Made by a program: the position numbers and the translations under genes
The notes under the pieces: generated by a model
The model's database searches: none
What the model saw: the letters and a program-made list of their open reading frames with translations, nothing else
What the model was told of the DNA's origin: nothing
Virus record (IMG/VR): IMGVR_UViG_3300021425_000035
Coordinates: 1 to 62,437 of that record
Origin: a virus
Reading direction: 5' to 3' (one strand)
DNA: 62,437 bases
In this document: positions 54,867 to 59,379 of the stretch, piece after piece
Position numbering within the stretch: the stretch's first letter is position 1
Layout of the letters: every line of letters begins with the position of its first letter

Positions 54867-54874
54867 TGGTGGGG

Positions 54875-55060
54875 TCAGATCAGGTGATCTGCCAGATCCC
54901 AGCGGTGGATCGTGAAGCCAGGGTGGCGACGCTGGCAGGTGGCGAGAGCCTCAGCAGCGGTTGCTGCCCGAACGGAGATCACCTCGGGGAAGGGGTGGCA
55001 GTTGCCTTCCTGAACGCCGATGAACAGGAAGTGGCAGGAGCGGTCGGTAGCGATGTCCAT
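54875..55060 (-). CDS. GC-rich small hypothetical protein (61 aa)
   Basis: 61 aa: MDIATDRSCHFLFIGVQEGN then FPEVISVRAATAAEALATCQ and RRHPGFTIHRWDLADHLI. The 'I.V.A.TA.EAL..C.' segment is reminiscent of small phage proteins with a beta-alpha-beta fold, but no family is claimed. It has its own repeated promoter module (55088-55117) and is followed by a GC hairpin with a T tract (54848-54866). No Shine-Dalgarno precedes the ATG; the leader is the repeated GTCAACCACAGACACC sequence. Confidence 0.65.
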   Translation of the reverse strand: MDIATDRSCHFLFIGVQEGNCHPFPEVISVRAATAAEALATCQRRHPGFTIHRWDLADHLI

Positions 55061-55072
55061 GGTCGGGTGTCT

Positions 55073-55117
55073 GTGGTTGACTCTGGAATTCTATCATGGG
55101 AGGGGGGCTCTTGTGAA
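55073..55117 (-). promoter_or_regulatory. Island module copy C: TTCACA-18-TAGAAT plus leader
   Basis: -35 TTCACA (55112-55117) in the hairpin loop region, -10 TAGAAT (55088-55093), then the shared leader TCCAGAGTCAACCAC. Drives the 61-aa gene. Confidence 0.65.
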
Positions 55118-55126
55118 CCCCCCCCC
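55102..55126 (-). terminator. GC hairpin after 82-aa gene
   Basis: Six G pairing with a run of nine C across a loop that holds TTCACA; no T tract. Part of module C. Confidence 0.5.
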
Positions 55127-55134
55127 AGGTGGGG

Positions 55135-55383
55135 TCAGGGGCTGGGGTCGTACCCGTCCAGGATAGCCTCTACGATCTGCTCGTGAGTTTGCTGGCAGAG
55201 AATGCCTGCGATTGCGATCTCTTCAGCCCATTCCCAGGTGCCACCAGTGAGGAAGTCCAAGGGGAGAATGTAGGGGTACATCTTGTTAAACAGATCCTCG
55301 ATCTTACCCAGTTCATTGTAGAGATCCAAGGGGATCTCCCAGGCTTCGTCGATCTGCACGGTGTCGGTGAAGGCGTAGGTCAT
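55135..55383 (-). CDS. Acidic hypothetical protein (82 aa)
   Basis: 82 aa and acidic: MTYAFTDTVQIDEAWEIPLD, then LYNELGKIEDLFNKMYPYIL and EWAEEIAIAGILCQQTHEQI. Likely helical; no recognised domain. It is a single-gene unit with the repeated promoter module upstream (TTGCCA-18-TAGAAT, 55409-55438) and the next module's hairpin downstream. The ATG sits about 20 nt from the predicted transcription start with no strong Shine-Dalgarno. Confidence 0.65.
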   Translation of the reverse strand: MTYAFTDTVQIDEAWEIPLDLYNELGKIEDLFNKMYPYILPLDFLTGGTWEWAEEIAIAGILCQQTHEQIVEAILDGYDPSP

Positions 55384-55393
55384 GGGTGCCTGT

Positions 55394-55438
55394 GTGGTTG
55401 ACTCTGGAATTCTACAGGGTGGTGGGGGGTCTTGGCAA
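55394..55438 (-). promoter_or_regulatory. Island module copy D: TTGCCA-18-TAGAAT plus leader
   Basis: -35 TTGCCA (55433-55438) lies in the loop and first stem base of hairpin 55424-55444; -10 TAGAAT at 55409-55414; shared leader follows. Drives the 82-aa gene. Confidence 0.7.
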
Positions 55439-55444
55439 CCCCCC
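55424..55444 (-). terminator. GC hairpin after 56-aa gene
   Basis: GGGGGGT...ACCCCCC 7-bp stem with 7-nt loop; carries the -35 of module D. Confidence 0.55.
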
Positions 55445-55452
55445 TGGCTGGA

Positions 55453-55623
55453 TCAGTGCCGATCGCTCACGTTCCAGGTGGTGGTGGGGGCATTGGCAGG
55501 GAAGGGGAAGGGGCGACCCTCCTGGAATGCCTTACGGTTGGCAGCGGATCGTGCCTGCATTTGATCGTAGCGGGCGGTGTAGTCTGCCATGATGGCTGCG
55601 AGGTCGATCTTGGGGTTGGTCAT
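55453..55623 (-). CDS. Small hypothetical protein (56 aa)
   Basis: ATG at 55623 directly after the repeated leader. The protein is MTNPKIDLAAIMADYTARYD then QMQARSAANRKAFQEGRPFP and a FPANAPTTTWNVSDRH tail. Short helix plus proline-rich tail; no family recognised. It lies between two copies of the repeated hairpin-promoter module (55409-55444 downstream and 55648-55682 upstream) with no room for another gene, which supports it as the coding content of that cassette. Confidence 0.6.
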   Translation of the reverse strand: MTNPKIDLAAIMADYTARYDQMQARSAANRKAFQEGRPFPFPANAPTTTWNVSDRH

Positions 55624-55632
55624 GGTGCCTGT

Positions 55633-55676
55633 GTGGTTGACTCTGGAATTCTACAGGATGGGGGGCTGGTTGGCAA
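55633..55676 (-). promoter_or_regulatory. Island module copy E: TTGCCA-17-TAGAAT plus leader
   Basis: -35 TTGCCA (55671-55676) in the loop of the hairpin near 55660-55682; -10 TAGAAT at 55648-55653, ideal 17-bp spacing. Drives the 56-aa gene. Confidence 0.7.
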
Positions 55677-55682
55677 CCCCCC
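55660..55682 (-). terminator. GC hairpin after 81-aa gene
   Basis: GGGGGG...CCCCCC stem with inner GGTT/AACC pairing; carries the -35 of module E. Confidence 0.5.
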
Positions 55683-55691
55683 CAGGTTGGG

Positions 55692-55937
55692 TCAGACGGC
55701 GACCCAGTAGGTGTTCACGCACACATTAGGAACTGCCTTACCGATCTCTCGCATCTCCGCCATGATCCACTGATCCTGTGGGCGAGCAGATCGCCAACCC
55801 ATCACCTGGAAGTAGCAGTCCTCCAGGGTGGCGGGGTAGGCAACGGTGCTGACGATCCTACCGTTCCGAACCATCGCCACAGCGAACGGGTAGCGTGTGG
55901 GGGACAGGATGGTCTTGAGTGGGGTGGGGTCGGTCAT
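55692..55937 (-). CDS. GC-rich hypothetical protein (81 aa)
   Basis: 81 aa: RYPFAVAMVRNGRIVSTVAY then ATLEDCYFQVMGWRSARPQD and QWIMAEMREIGKAVPNVCV. A strand-helix pattern with no known motif. The same cassette layout as its neighbours: promoter TTGGCA-18-TAGAAT at 55966-55995 upstream, GC hairpin downstream. Start ATG at 55937, reached by the short conserved leader. Confidence 0.65.
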   Translation of the reverse strand: MTDPTPLKTILSPTRYPFAVAMVRNGRIVSTVAYPATLEDCYFQVMGWRSARPQDQWIMAEMREIGKAVPNVCVNTYWVAV

Positions 55938-55950
55938 CTGTCGGGTGTCT

Positions 55951-55995
55951 GTGGTTGACTCTGGAATTCTACAGCCAGTGGGGGGCTGTTGCCAA
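55951..55995 (-). promoter_or_regulatory. Island module copy F: TTGGCA-18-TAGAAT plus leader
   Basis: -35 TTGGCA (55990-55995) in the loop of hairpin 55980-56001; -10 TAGAAT at 55966-55971. Drives the 81-aa gene. Confidence 0.7.
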
Positions 55996-56001
55996 CCCCC
56001 C
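55980..56001 (-). terminator. GC hairpin after GP88-family gene
   Basis: GGGGGG...CCCCCC stem, loop carries TTGGCA (-35 of module F). Confidence 0.55.
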
Positions 56002-56014
56002 TGGTGTGCAGTGC

Positions 56015-56767
56015 TCAGACCGTCACAGCTTGGCTGGTGGTCGCCTTGCGATAGCCTCCGAACTGCCCAGCCTGGCGACGCTGGCGAATCGCCTTGCCCC
56101 AGTCGCTACCCTTGGGCTGGGTGCCATGCACTAGCAGGGCGAAGGGACGATCACCAAAGCAGTGGCTGTCGTCGTGATCAACCTCTAGCCCCAGGGCGTT
56201 AGCATCATCATCCGTCATCACCACTTTACTATAACGGGGGAACATTCCATCGTCGATCATGTAATCGAACTTACCACCATAGCTTGCCGTCATGTAGAAG
56301 TTAGAGGGCAATTCTTGAGTGATAAAGAATTCGAGAGATTTGCTGTAGCAGTAGAACTTAAGGTTAGGGTTCATCTGTGCAACTTTAACCCACGCTTGCA
56401 GATAGGCGAGGCTGAAGAAGTCGCCCGACTCGTGTATACGAACCAGCTTGGTATTGCGTGTCTTAAAGTGGTTCAACGCAACGCTAATCTGTTCAGCAGC
56501 GTGATCAATACCCACCTGCAGGTATTCCACAACAGTAGCCAGGTTGTTGGCTCGGTTGTAGAATGCTCCATCGTATTGCACCTCAGACGATGCAGCAAAG
56601 CATCGGAATTGCGTGTGCTCGGTGTCTTGAATAGAACGCTTGCCGTTAGCATCAACAACAGCGAAAGACTTACAGAAAAGGGCACCAGGGCAGGTCTTGC
56701 CTGCAGGCAGGTTGAAAATCAGGGTGCTGGTGCCCAGCTTGGCGTTGCCTTTGGAGAAGGTGAGCAT
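56015..56767 (-). CDS. GP88-family phage protein (250 aa)
   Basis: The pattern GNAKLGTSTLIFNLPAGKTC then PGALFC (C26, C32), RCFAAS (C56), RIHESGDFFSLAYLQAW and LKFYCYSKSLEFF matches the GP88 family named after mycobacteriophage gene 88, whose function is unknown. The three conserved cysteines may bind a metal or cluster (inference). I chose ATG 56767 over the longer frame to 56854 because the longer version would read through the repeated promoter and hairpin. Promoter TTGCAA-17-TAGAAT lies at 56793-56821. GC content is between the island and the backbone. Confidence 0.8.
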   Translation of the reverse strand: MLTFSKGNAKLGTSTLIFNLPAGKTCPGALFCKSFAVVDANGKRSIQDTEHTQFRCFAASSEVQYDGAFYNRANNLATVVEYLQVGIDHAAEQISVALNHFKTRNTKLVRIHESGDFFSLAYLQAWVKVAQMNPNLKFYCYSKSLEFFITQELPSNFYMTASYGGKFDYMIDDGMFPRYSKVVMTDDDANALGLEVDHDDSHCFGDRPFALLVHGTQPKGSDWGKAIRQRRQAGQFGGYRKATTSQAVTV

Positions 56768-56777
56768 GGCTCTGTCT

Positions 56778-56821
56778 GTGGTTGACTCTGGAATTCTACA
56801 GGATAGGTTGGCGGGTTGCAA
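56778..56821 (-). promoter_or_regulatory. Island module copy G: TTGCAA-17-TAGAAT plus leader
   Basis: -35 TTGCAA (56816-56821) abuts hairpin 56822-56843; -10 TAGAAT at 56793-56798. Drives the GP88-family gene and forms the right end of the module series. Confidence 0.7.
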
Positions 56822-56843
56822 GGGGCAGGATGGACACTGCCCC
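56822..56843 (-). terminator. GC hairpin after 63-aa gene
   Basis: GGGGCAG...CTGCCCC perfect 7-bp stem, 8-nt loop; directly abuts the -35 of module G. Confidence 0.6.
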
Positions 56844-56855
56844 GATTGGCACACC

Positions 56856-57047
56856 CTATAGTTCTACATTCCAGTGGCGATCGTTTGGTATAGTAACCCA
56901 AAAGAAGTTGCGACCATTGAGTGAACCAAGGTGAACACTATTGCCTTCGATTTTATCCACAATACATTCAGGATTGTGGTCCATAAGATTAGCAAACCTA
57001 TTCTTGGCTTTGCTAGATTTAGGTGCGACAAATGCTTTGGGTTTCAT
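56856..57047 (-). CDS. Small hypothetical protein (63 aa)
   Basis: 63 aa: MKPKAFVAPKSSKAKNRFAN, then LMDHNPECIVDKIEGNSVHL and GRNFFWVTIPNDRHWNVEL. Looks like a small beta protein with a basic head; unknown. Start chosen at ATG 57047 because an extended -10 promoter (TGCTATACT, 57071-57079) ends about 24 nt upstream, which excludes the longer frame starting at 57086. Terminated by the GC hairpin 56822-56843 that belongs to the island's first module. Confidence 0.65.
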   Translation of the reverse strand: MKPKAFVAPKSSKAKNRFANLMDHNPECIVDKIEGNSVHLGSLNGRNFFWVTIPNDRHWNVEL

Positions 57048-57070
57048 GATACAATTGTGTTGACCTTTAC

Positions 57071-57079
57071 AGTATAGCA
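57071..57079 (-). promoter_or_regulatory. Extended -10 promoter TGCTATACT
   Basis: TGCTATACT with TATACT as -10 and no good -35. A GGTCAAC sequence follows, similar to the GTCAAC in the island leaders. Upstream of the 63-aa gene. Confidence 0.45.
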
Positions 57080-57107
57080 ACACCAAATCTACACTGCGAG
57101 TGATACT

Positions 57108-57129
57108 GTGCCACTAAAAGAAGTGGCAC
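57108..57129 (-). terminator. Hairpin after 59-aa gene, no T tract
   Basis: GTGCCACT...AGTGGCAC perfect 8-bp stem with 6-nt loop, 8 bp past the stop. May be a processing or stabilising structure rather than a terminator. Confidence 0.5.
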
Positions 57130-57136
57130 ACACTAA

Positions 57137-57316
57137 CTAGAATGCAATCTCTTCTAGTGTAGGATGAACACCAGCACTGATTGTGTCACCAACTGCCACA
57201 ACAGTTTGCATCACTGATTCCACAGGATTGTCAGTGATAGCATCAAGAATTCTAAGGATTTCAGATCCTGTTTTACCCTGACGAAGGGTGCTAATCATCA
57301 ATTTGGTGTCAATCAT
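57137..57316 (-). CDS. Small hypothetical protein (59 aa)
   Basis: MIDTKLMISTLRQGKTGSEI, then LRILDAITDNPVESVMQTVV and a tail ending HPTLEEIAF. Predicted helical; the 'LRQGKTGSEIL.ILD.I' pattern recurs in small cyanophage early proteins (memory). Preceded by an unusual leader holding two 15-bp perfect hairpins (57348-57430), and followed by an 8-bp hairpin (57108-57129) without a T tract. Confidence 0.7.
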   Translation of the reverse strand: MIDTKLMISTLRQGKTGSEILRILDAITDNPVESVMQTVVAVGDTISAGVHPTLEEIAF

Positions 57317-57347
57317 GTTGGTAATTAGAATAAAGAACTGAGTTTGT

Positions 57348-57458
57348 ATAAAGAATAAAACAACACTGTTTTATTCTTTATATCTTGGACTGTATATAAA
57401 GAATAGAACAACAGTTTCTATTCTTTATATTCTATACTACACTATTCTTGTGTAGTAT
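57348..57458. repeat. Three tandem AT-rich hairpins
   Basis: Hairpin 1: 15-bp perfect stem (57348-57362 / 57367-57381). Hairpin 2: 15-bp perfect stem (57394-57408 / 57416-57430). Hairpin 3: 9-bp stem (57434-57442 / 57450-57458). The first two share the AAAGAATARAAC core. They lie between the 41-aa and 59-aa genes; no coding content. Confidence 0.8.
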
Positions 57459-57567
57459 ACTCTATACTCTCTCCTATACTATAATCATCATAGTCATACT
57501 CTTCATTGTATTCTTTATAGTATTGTAGTTCTTGATTTACATACTCAAGAAATAGTTGATCTTCCAT
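57442..57567 (-). CDS. Very small acidic Tyr-rich protein (41 aa)
   Basis: MEDQLFLEYVNQELQYYKEY then NEEYDYDDYSIGESIEYTTQ E. Ten Tyr and twelve Asp/Glu in 41 residues; possibly a DNA-mimic or decoy type peptide (speculative). Promoter TTGACT-17-TAAATT lies upstream at 57597-57625. The stop codon falls in the loop of a 9-bp hairpin (57434-57458), so the message ends in structure. Confidence 0.55.
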   Translation of the reverse strand: MEDQLFLEYVNQELQYYKEYNEEYDYDDYSIGESIEYTTQE

Positions 57568-57574
57568 AAAGAAT

Positions 57575-57592
57575 TTAATGGTTAAAGGTTAA
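57575..57592 (-). repeat. Leader repeat TTAACCTTTAACYATTAA, copy 1
   Basis: Just upstream of the 41-aa gene; same as 58967-58984 except one base (C/T). Confidence 0.7.
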
Positions 57593-57596
57593 TAAT

Positions 57597-57625
57597 AATT
57601 TATTTGAAAAAACTGAAAAAGTCAA
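57597..57625 (-). promoter_or_regulatory. Sigma70-type promoter TTGACT-17-TAAATT
   Basis: -35 TTGACT (57620-57625) lies in the descending arm of the inverted repeat 57607-57673; -10 TAAATT at 57597-57602. Drives the 41-aa gene. Confidence 0.6.
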
Positions 57626-57673
57626 GATTTGAAATAATTAAGTTTTTTGATTTCCTGACTTTTTCAGTTTTTT
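57607..57673. repeat. 18-bp perfect inverted repeat with 31-nt spacer
   Basis: Arms 57607-57624 and 57656-57673 are complementary (TGACTTTTTCAGTTTTTT). On the minus strand it follows the 73-aa gene and ends in a T tract, so it can terminate. The descending arm is the -35/spacer of the next promoter. A third copy of the 18-mer is at 59031-59048. Confidence 0.75.
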
Positions 57674-57678
57674 AGATT

Positions 57679-57900
57679 TTACGAAATTCCAAACTCTTCC
57701 AAAATCTCAGAATCTGTGCCATAGTGTTCTTTGATCTCACTCACAAGTTCATCTGCTGTGTATTTGGTATAACAATCAACCAATGAATCAAAACAAAATT
57801 GTTCCATGGTCTTCATGTCCATACTATCAAGCACCCATGCAGAATACTTCTCAACAAGTTCAGCAAAATCTTCGTTAGTCATTTTCTCAGTGTCAGTCAT
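57679..57900 (-). CDS. Small acidic hypothetical protein (73 aa)
   Basis: 73 aa from ATG 57900: MTDTEKMTNEDFAELVEKYS, SMDMKTMEQFCFDSLVDCYT, ADELVSEIKEHYGTDSEILE. Helical and acidic; unknown. The longer frame to 57999 is rejected because it lies inside the upstream gene, whose stop overlaps this ATG by 8 bp. Last gene of a four-gene overlapping string. A long inverted repeat (57607-57673) follows and probably terminates it. Confidence 0.7.
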   Translation of the reverse strand: MTDTEKMTNEDFAELVEKYSAWVLDSMDMKTMEQFCFDSLVDCYTKYTADELVSEIKEHYGTDSEILEEFGIS

Positions 57901-58054
57901 TGGTGGGGTGGTTGACAATTTGATCTTCAATTTGATTGGCAAGTTCTTCCATGAACTCACGATCTTCATCTTGTTCATACTGAGCATTGTTACGAACAAT
58001 ACTCAACAAGAAATCAATCTGTTCGTCAGTGAAGTGATACTCTTTGAGTGTCAT
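57893..58054 (-). CDS. Small acidic hypothetical protein (53 aa)
   Basis: MTLKEYHFTDEQIDFLLSIV, RNNAQYEQDEDREFMEELAN, QIEDQIVNHPTND. Helical and acidic. Its start overlaps the upstream stop as ATGA and its end overlaps the downstream ATG, so it is an inner member of a translationally coupled string. The 'LTDEQI.FLLSIVRNNA' pattern resembles small early cyanophage proteins (memory only). Confidence 0.7.
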   Translation of the reverse strand: MTLKEYHFTDEQIDFLLSIVRNNAQYEQDEDREFMEELANQIEDQIVNHPTND

Positions 58055-58179
58055 TTCCGAAGTGGTGAATTGTTGTAAGATTTGAAAATTGTAACCAGGA
58101 TAAAGAGGGTGGCAACCACCCCCACAAATCCTAGCATGGTGGTGGCATCACCACCGAAGCCTAAAGTGTCAACTGTCAT
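58051..58179 (-). CDS. Single-pass small membrane protein (42 aa)
   Basis: 42 aa: MTVDTLGFGGDATTMLGFVG then VVATLFILVTIFKSYNNSPL RK. Residues 14-33 form one clear hydrophobic segment flanked by a basic end (KSYNNSPLRK), so it should sit in the inner or thylakoid membrane (inference). It overlaps both neighbours by 4 bp (ATGA). Small membrane peptides of this kind occur in phage early regions; role unknown. Confidence 0.65.
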   Translation of the reverse strand: MTVDTLGFGGDATTMLGFVGVVATLFILVTIFKSYNNSPLRK

Positions 58180-58346
58180 ACATCGTAACAAATGTTGGAT
58201 TTCTTCATCTCATCATACCACACCTTGTCAGATTCTGACAGTATGCAGGTGAGAGACATCATGAAGCTGGCAAACTCAGCCATCTCATTCAGCAGCGTGA
58301 GACGGTGCTCGTGGTTGCTGACGATGTTCTGGTTGAAGTAGTTCAA
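58176..58346 (-). CDS. Hypothetical protein with TTG start (56 aa)
   Basis: TTG at 58346 preceded by AGGGGATTAACC (good Shine-Dalgarno) is the only plausible start after an upstream in-frame stop. Protein: LNYFNQNIVSNHEHRLTLLN (first residue Met if TTG initiates), EMAEFASFMMSLTCILSESD, KVWYDEMKKSNICYDV. Helical; unknown. First gene of the four-gene ATGA-coupled string; a weak TATTCT -10 with TG extension lies at 58371-58376. Confidence 0.65.
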   Translation of the reverse strand: MNYFNQNIVSNHEHRLTLLNEMAEFASFMMSLTCILSESDKVWYDEMKKSNICYDV

Positions 58347-58480
58347 GGTTAATCCCCTGACGACTCCCTAAGAATAACACCACCAGACCCCTCTGGAAGC
58401 CCCTCTGTGCCACCTCTAGAACTGTCTAGGTGTCATACCACTGGACACAGATTAATATACAATCGAAAGTGAATAAAAAA

Positions 58481-58498
58481 GGGAGCATTTCTGCTCCC
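58481..58498 (-). terminator. Terminator after 54-aa charged protein gene
   Basis: GGGAGCA-GAAA-TGCTCCC, stable tetraloop, then six T on the minus strand. Confidence 0.9.
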
Positions 58499-58507
58499 AA
58501 ATATTAT

Positions 58508-58672
58508 TCAATCCCAATCAACGTGTTCATCGTAATCCTTGAATTTGGATTGACGTTTGTTCCTTGTGGAATAACGTTTCTGATTCTGGACTTCATATCC
58601 GAAGTCTTCATAATCATCCTCAAGGTGCAGATCTTTGAAAGATTCTGTGTACTTACGAGTGGTTTTTGCCAT
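58508..58672 (-). CDS. Small charged hypothetical protein (54 aa)
   Basis: MAKTTRKYTESFKDLHLEDD, YEDFGYEVQNQKRYSTRNKR, QSKFKDYDEHVDWD. Alternating basic and acidic blocks; likely disordered or nucleic-acid associated (inference). Followed 10 bp later by a strong terminator (58481-58498). Leader contains AAAAAGGAACAAAAAC, a reasonable AGGA ribosome site. Confidence 0.65.
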   Translation of the reverse strand: MAKTTRKYTESFKDLHLEDDYEDFGYEVQNQKRYSTRNKRQSKFKDYDEHVDWD

Positions 58673-58721
58673 TTTTGTCTAGTTTTTGTTCCTTTTTGTT
58701 ACAGTTTTGTAATATTTAGGA

Positions 58722-58961
58722 TCAAACTGCCATAATTTGCAGTGTTTGATCTTCACGAATAGCTTTGTTAACAAATCGACCCACACTTTGGTCGTTTTCA
58801 ATAACATTGTTCACAGTATTTACAAAATCTTGTGCAGTAATGCCATTAAGAGTATAACTATACTCTTTACCACTGTTCCAGGTAATACCTACAATACCAG
58901 TAGTATCATATACTACGATATCATTAACAGCAGATGAATCAATGTTCGTAATCTTAGTCAT
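58722..58961 (-). CDS. KTSC-like domain protein (79 aa)
   Basis: 79 aa: MTKITNIDSSAVNDIVVYDT, GIVGITWNSGKEYSYTLNGI, GRFVNKAIREDQTLQIMAV. The 'SSAV..I.YD....I.W.SGKEY.Y' core plus 'GRFVN..IRED' fits the small KTSC domain; biochemical role unknown. It is preceded by a consensus promoter (59100-59128) and a leader that shares sequence with the 57.6-kb leader. Confidence 0.65.
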   Translation of the reverse strand: MTKITNIDSSAVNDIVVYDTTGIVGITWNSGKEYSYTLNGITAQDFVNTVNNVIENDQSVGRFVNKAIREDQTLQIMAV

Positions 58962-58966
58962 TTCAG

Positions 58967-58984
58967 TTAATAGTTAAAGGTTAA
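58967..58984 (-). repeat. Leader repeat TTAACCTTTAACYATTAA, copy 2
   Basis: Just upstream of the KTSC-like gene; pairs with copy 1 at 57575-57592. Together with the shared 18-mer it shows these two leaders are related. Confidence 0.7.
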
Positions 58985-59030
58985 GATTTGACTTTCTCAA
59001 AAATCTCAAAATCTTAAAAATCTTAAATTT

Positions 59031-59048
59031 TGACTTTTTCAGTTTTTT
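59031..59048 (+). repeat. Third copy of the 18-mer TGACTTTTTCAGTTTTTT
   Basis: Identical to 57656-57673. Lies in the leader of the KTSC-like gene, in the orientation that does not form the promoter. Confidence 0.75.
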
Positions 59049-59099
59049 CAATTTTTGAGTTTTTTGGAAATCTTGGAATTCCTTGATTTCCATGTACAC

Positions 59100-59128
59100 A
59101 TGATAGCAGCAATCTCGATAATTGTCAA
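59100..59128 (-). promoter_or_regulatory. Consensus sigma70-type promoter TTGACA-17-TATCAT
   Basis: -35 TTGACA (59123-59128), -10 TATCAT (59100-59105), exact 17-bp spacer. Directs a roughly 130-nt leader into the KTSC-like gene. Confidence 0.75.
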
Positions 59129-59379
59129 GTCCTCTGTGACACTTGGTGAACTGGTACAAGAGTGGTTGACATCGAGTTGTCAAGGGGTTCTGTGCCACTT
59201 TGAGAACTGGCATACATCGGCTTGACTTTTGATAGGTGGCGGGCTAAGACCACTACACCCCCGTACATTTCAGAACATTTCCACTGATAAACTCGGATAA
59301 CAGTATCATTATATGTGTTTAATACAACACATAACTATATTTTTTTAAACATTTATTAATATGATAGTTTTTCACAGGT

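Larger units (their letters stand above)
54570..54874. other. GC-rich noncoding segment
   Basis: Contains modules A and B but no minus-strand ATG; the only open frames are antisense or start at GTG inside promoter or hairpin sequence. May be the remnant of a lost cassette gene. Confidence 0.5.

Noticed and set aside
56315-56785. 156-codon plus-strand frame
   Set aside because: Antisense to the GP88-family gene, which has clear family motifs and its own promoter.
56768-56854. 29-codon N-terminal extension of the GP88-family gene
   Set aside because: Would translate the hairpin, promoter and leader of module G; family similarity begins at the ATG at 56767.
57901-57999. N-terminal extension of the 73-aa gene
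   Set aside because: Lies wholly inside the out-of-frame 53-aa gene; ATG 57900 forms a normal overlap.
59154-59183. TTGACA-18-TTGTAC as a second upstream promoter
   Set aside because: Good -35 but the -10 matches the consensus at only two positions; kept only as a partial duplication.
58974-59213. 79-codon minus-strand frame and its 39-codon tail starting at 59093
   Set aside because: The longer frame reads through a consensus promoter. The tail is Lys/Phe/Leu-rich because of AAG/ATT repeats and resembles the noncoding leader at 57.6 kb.
59224-59252. Plus-strand promoter TTGACT-17-TAAGAC
   Set aside because: There is no plus-strand gene to serve and the -10 is weak.
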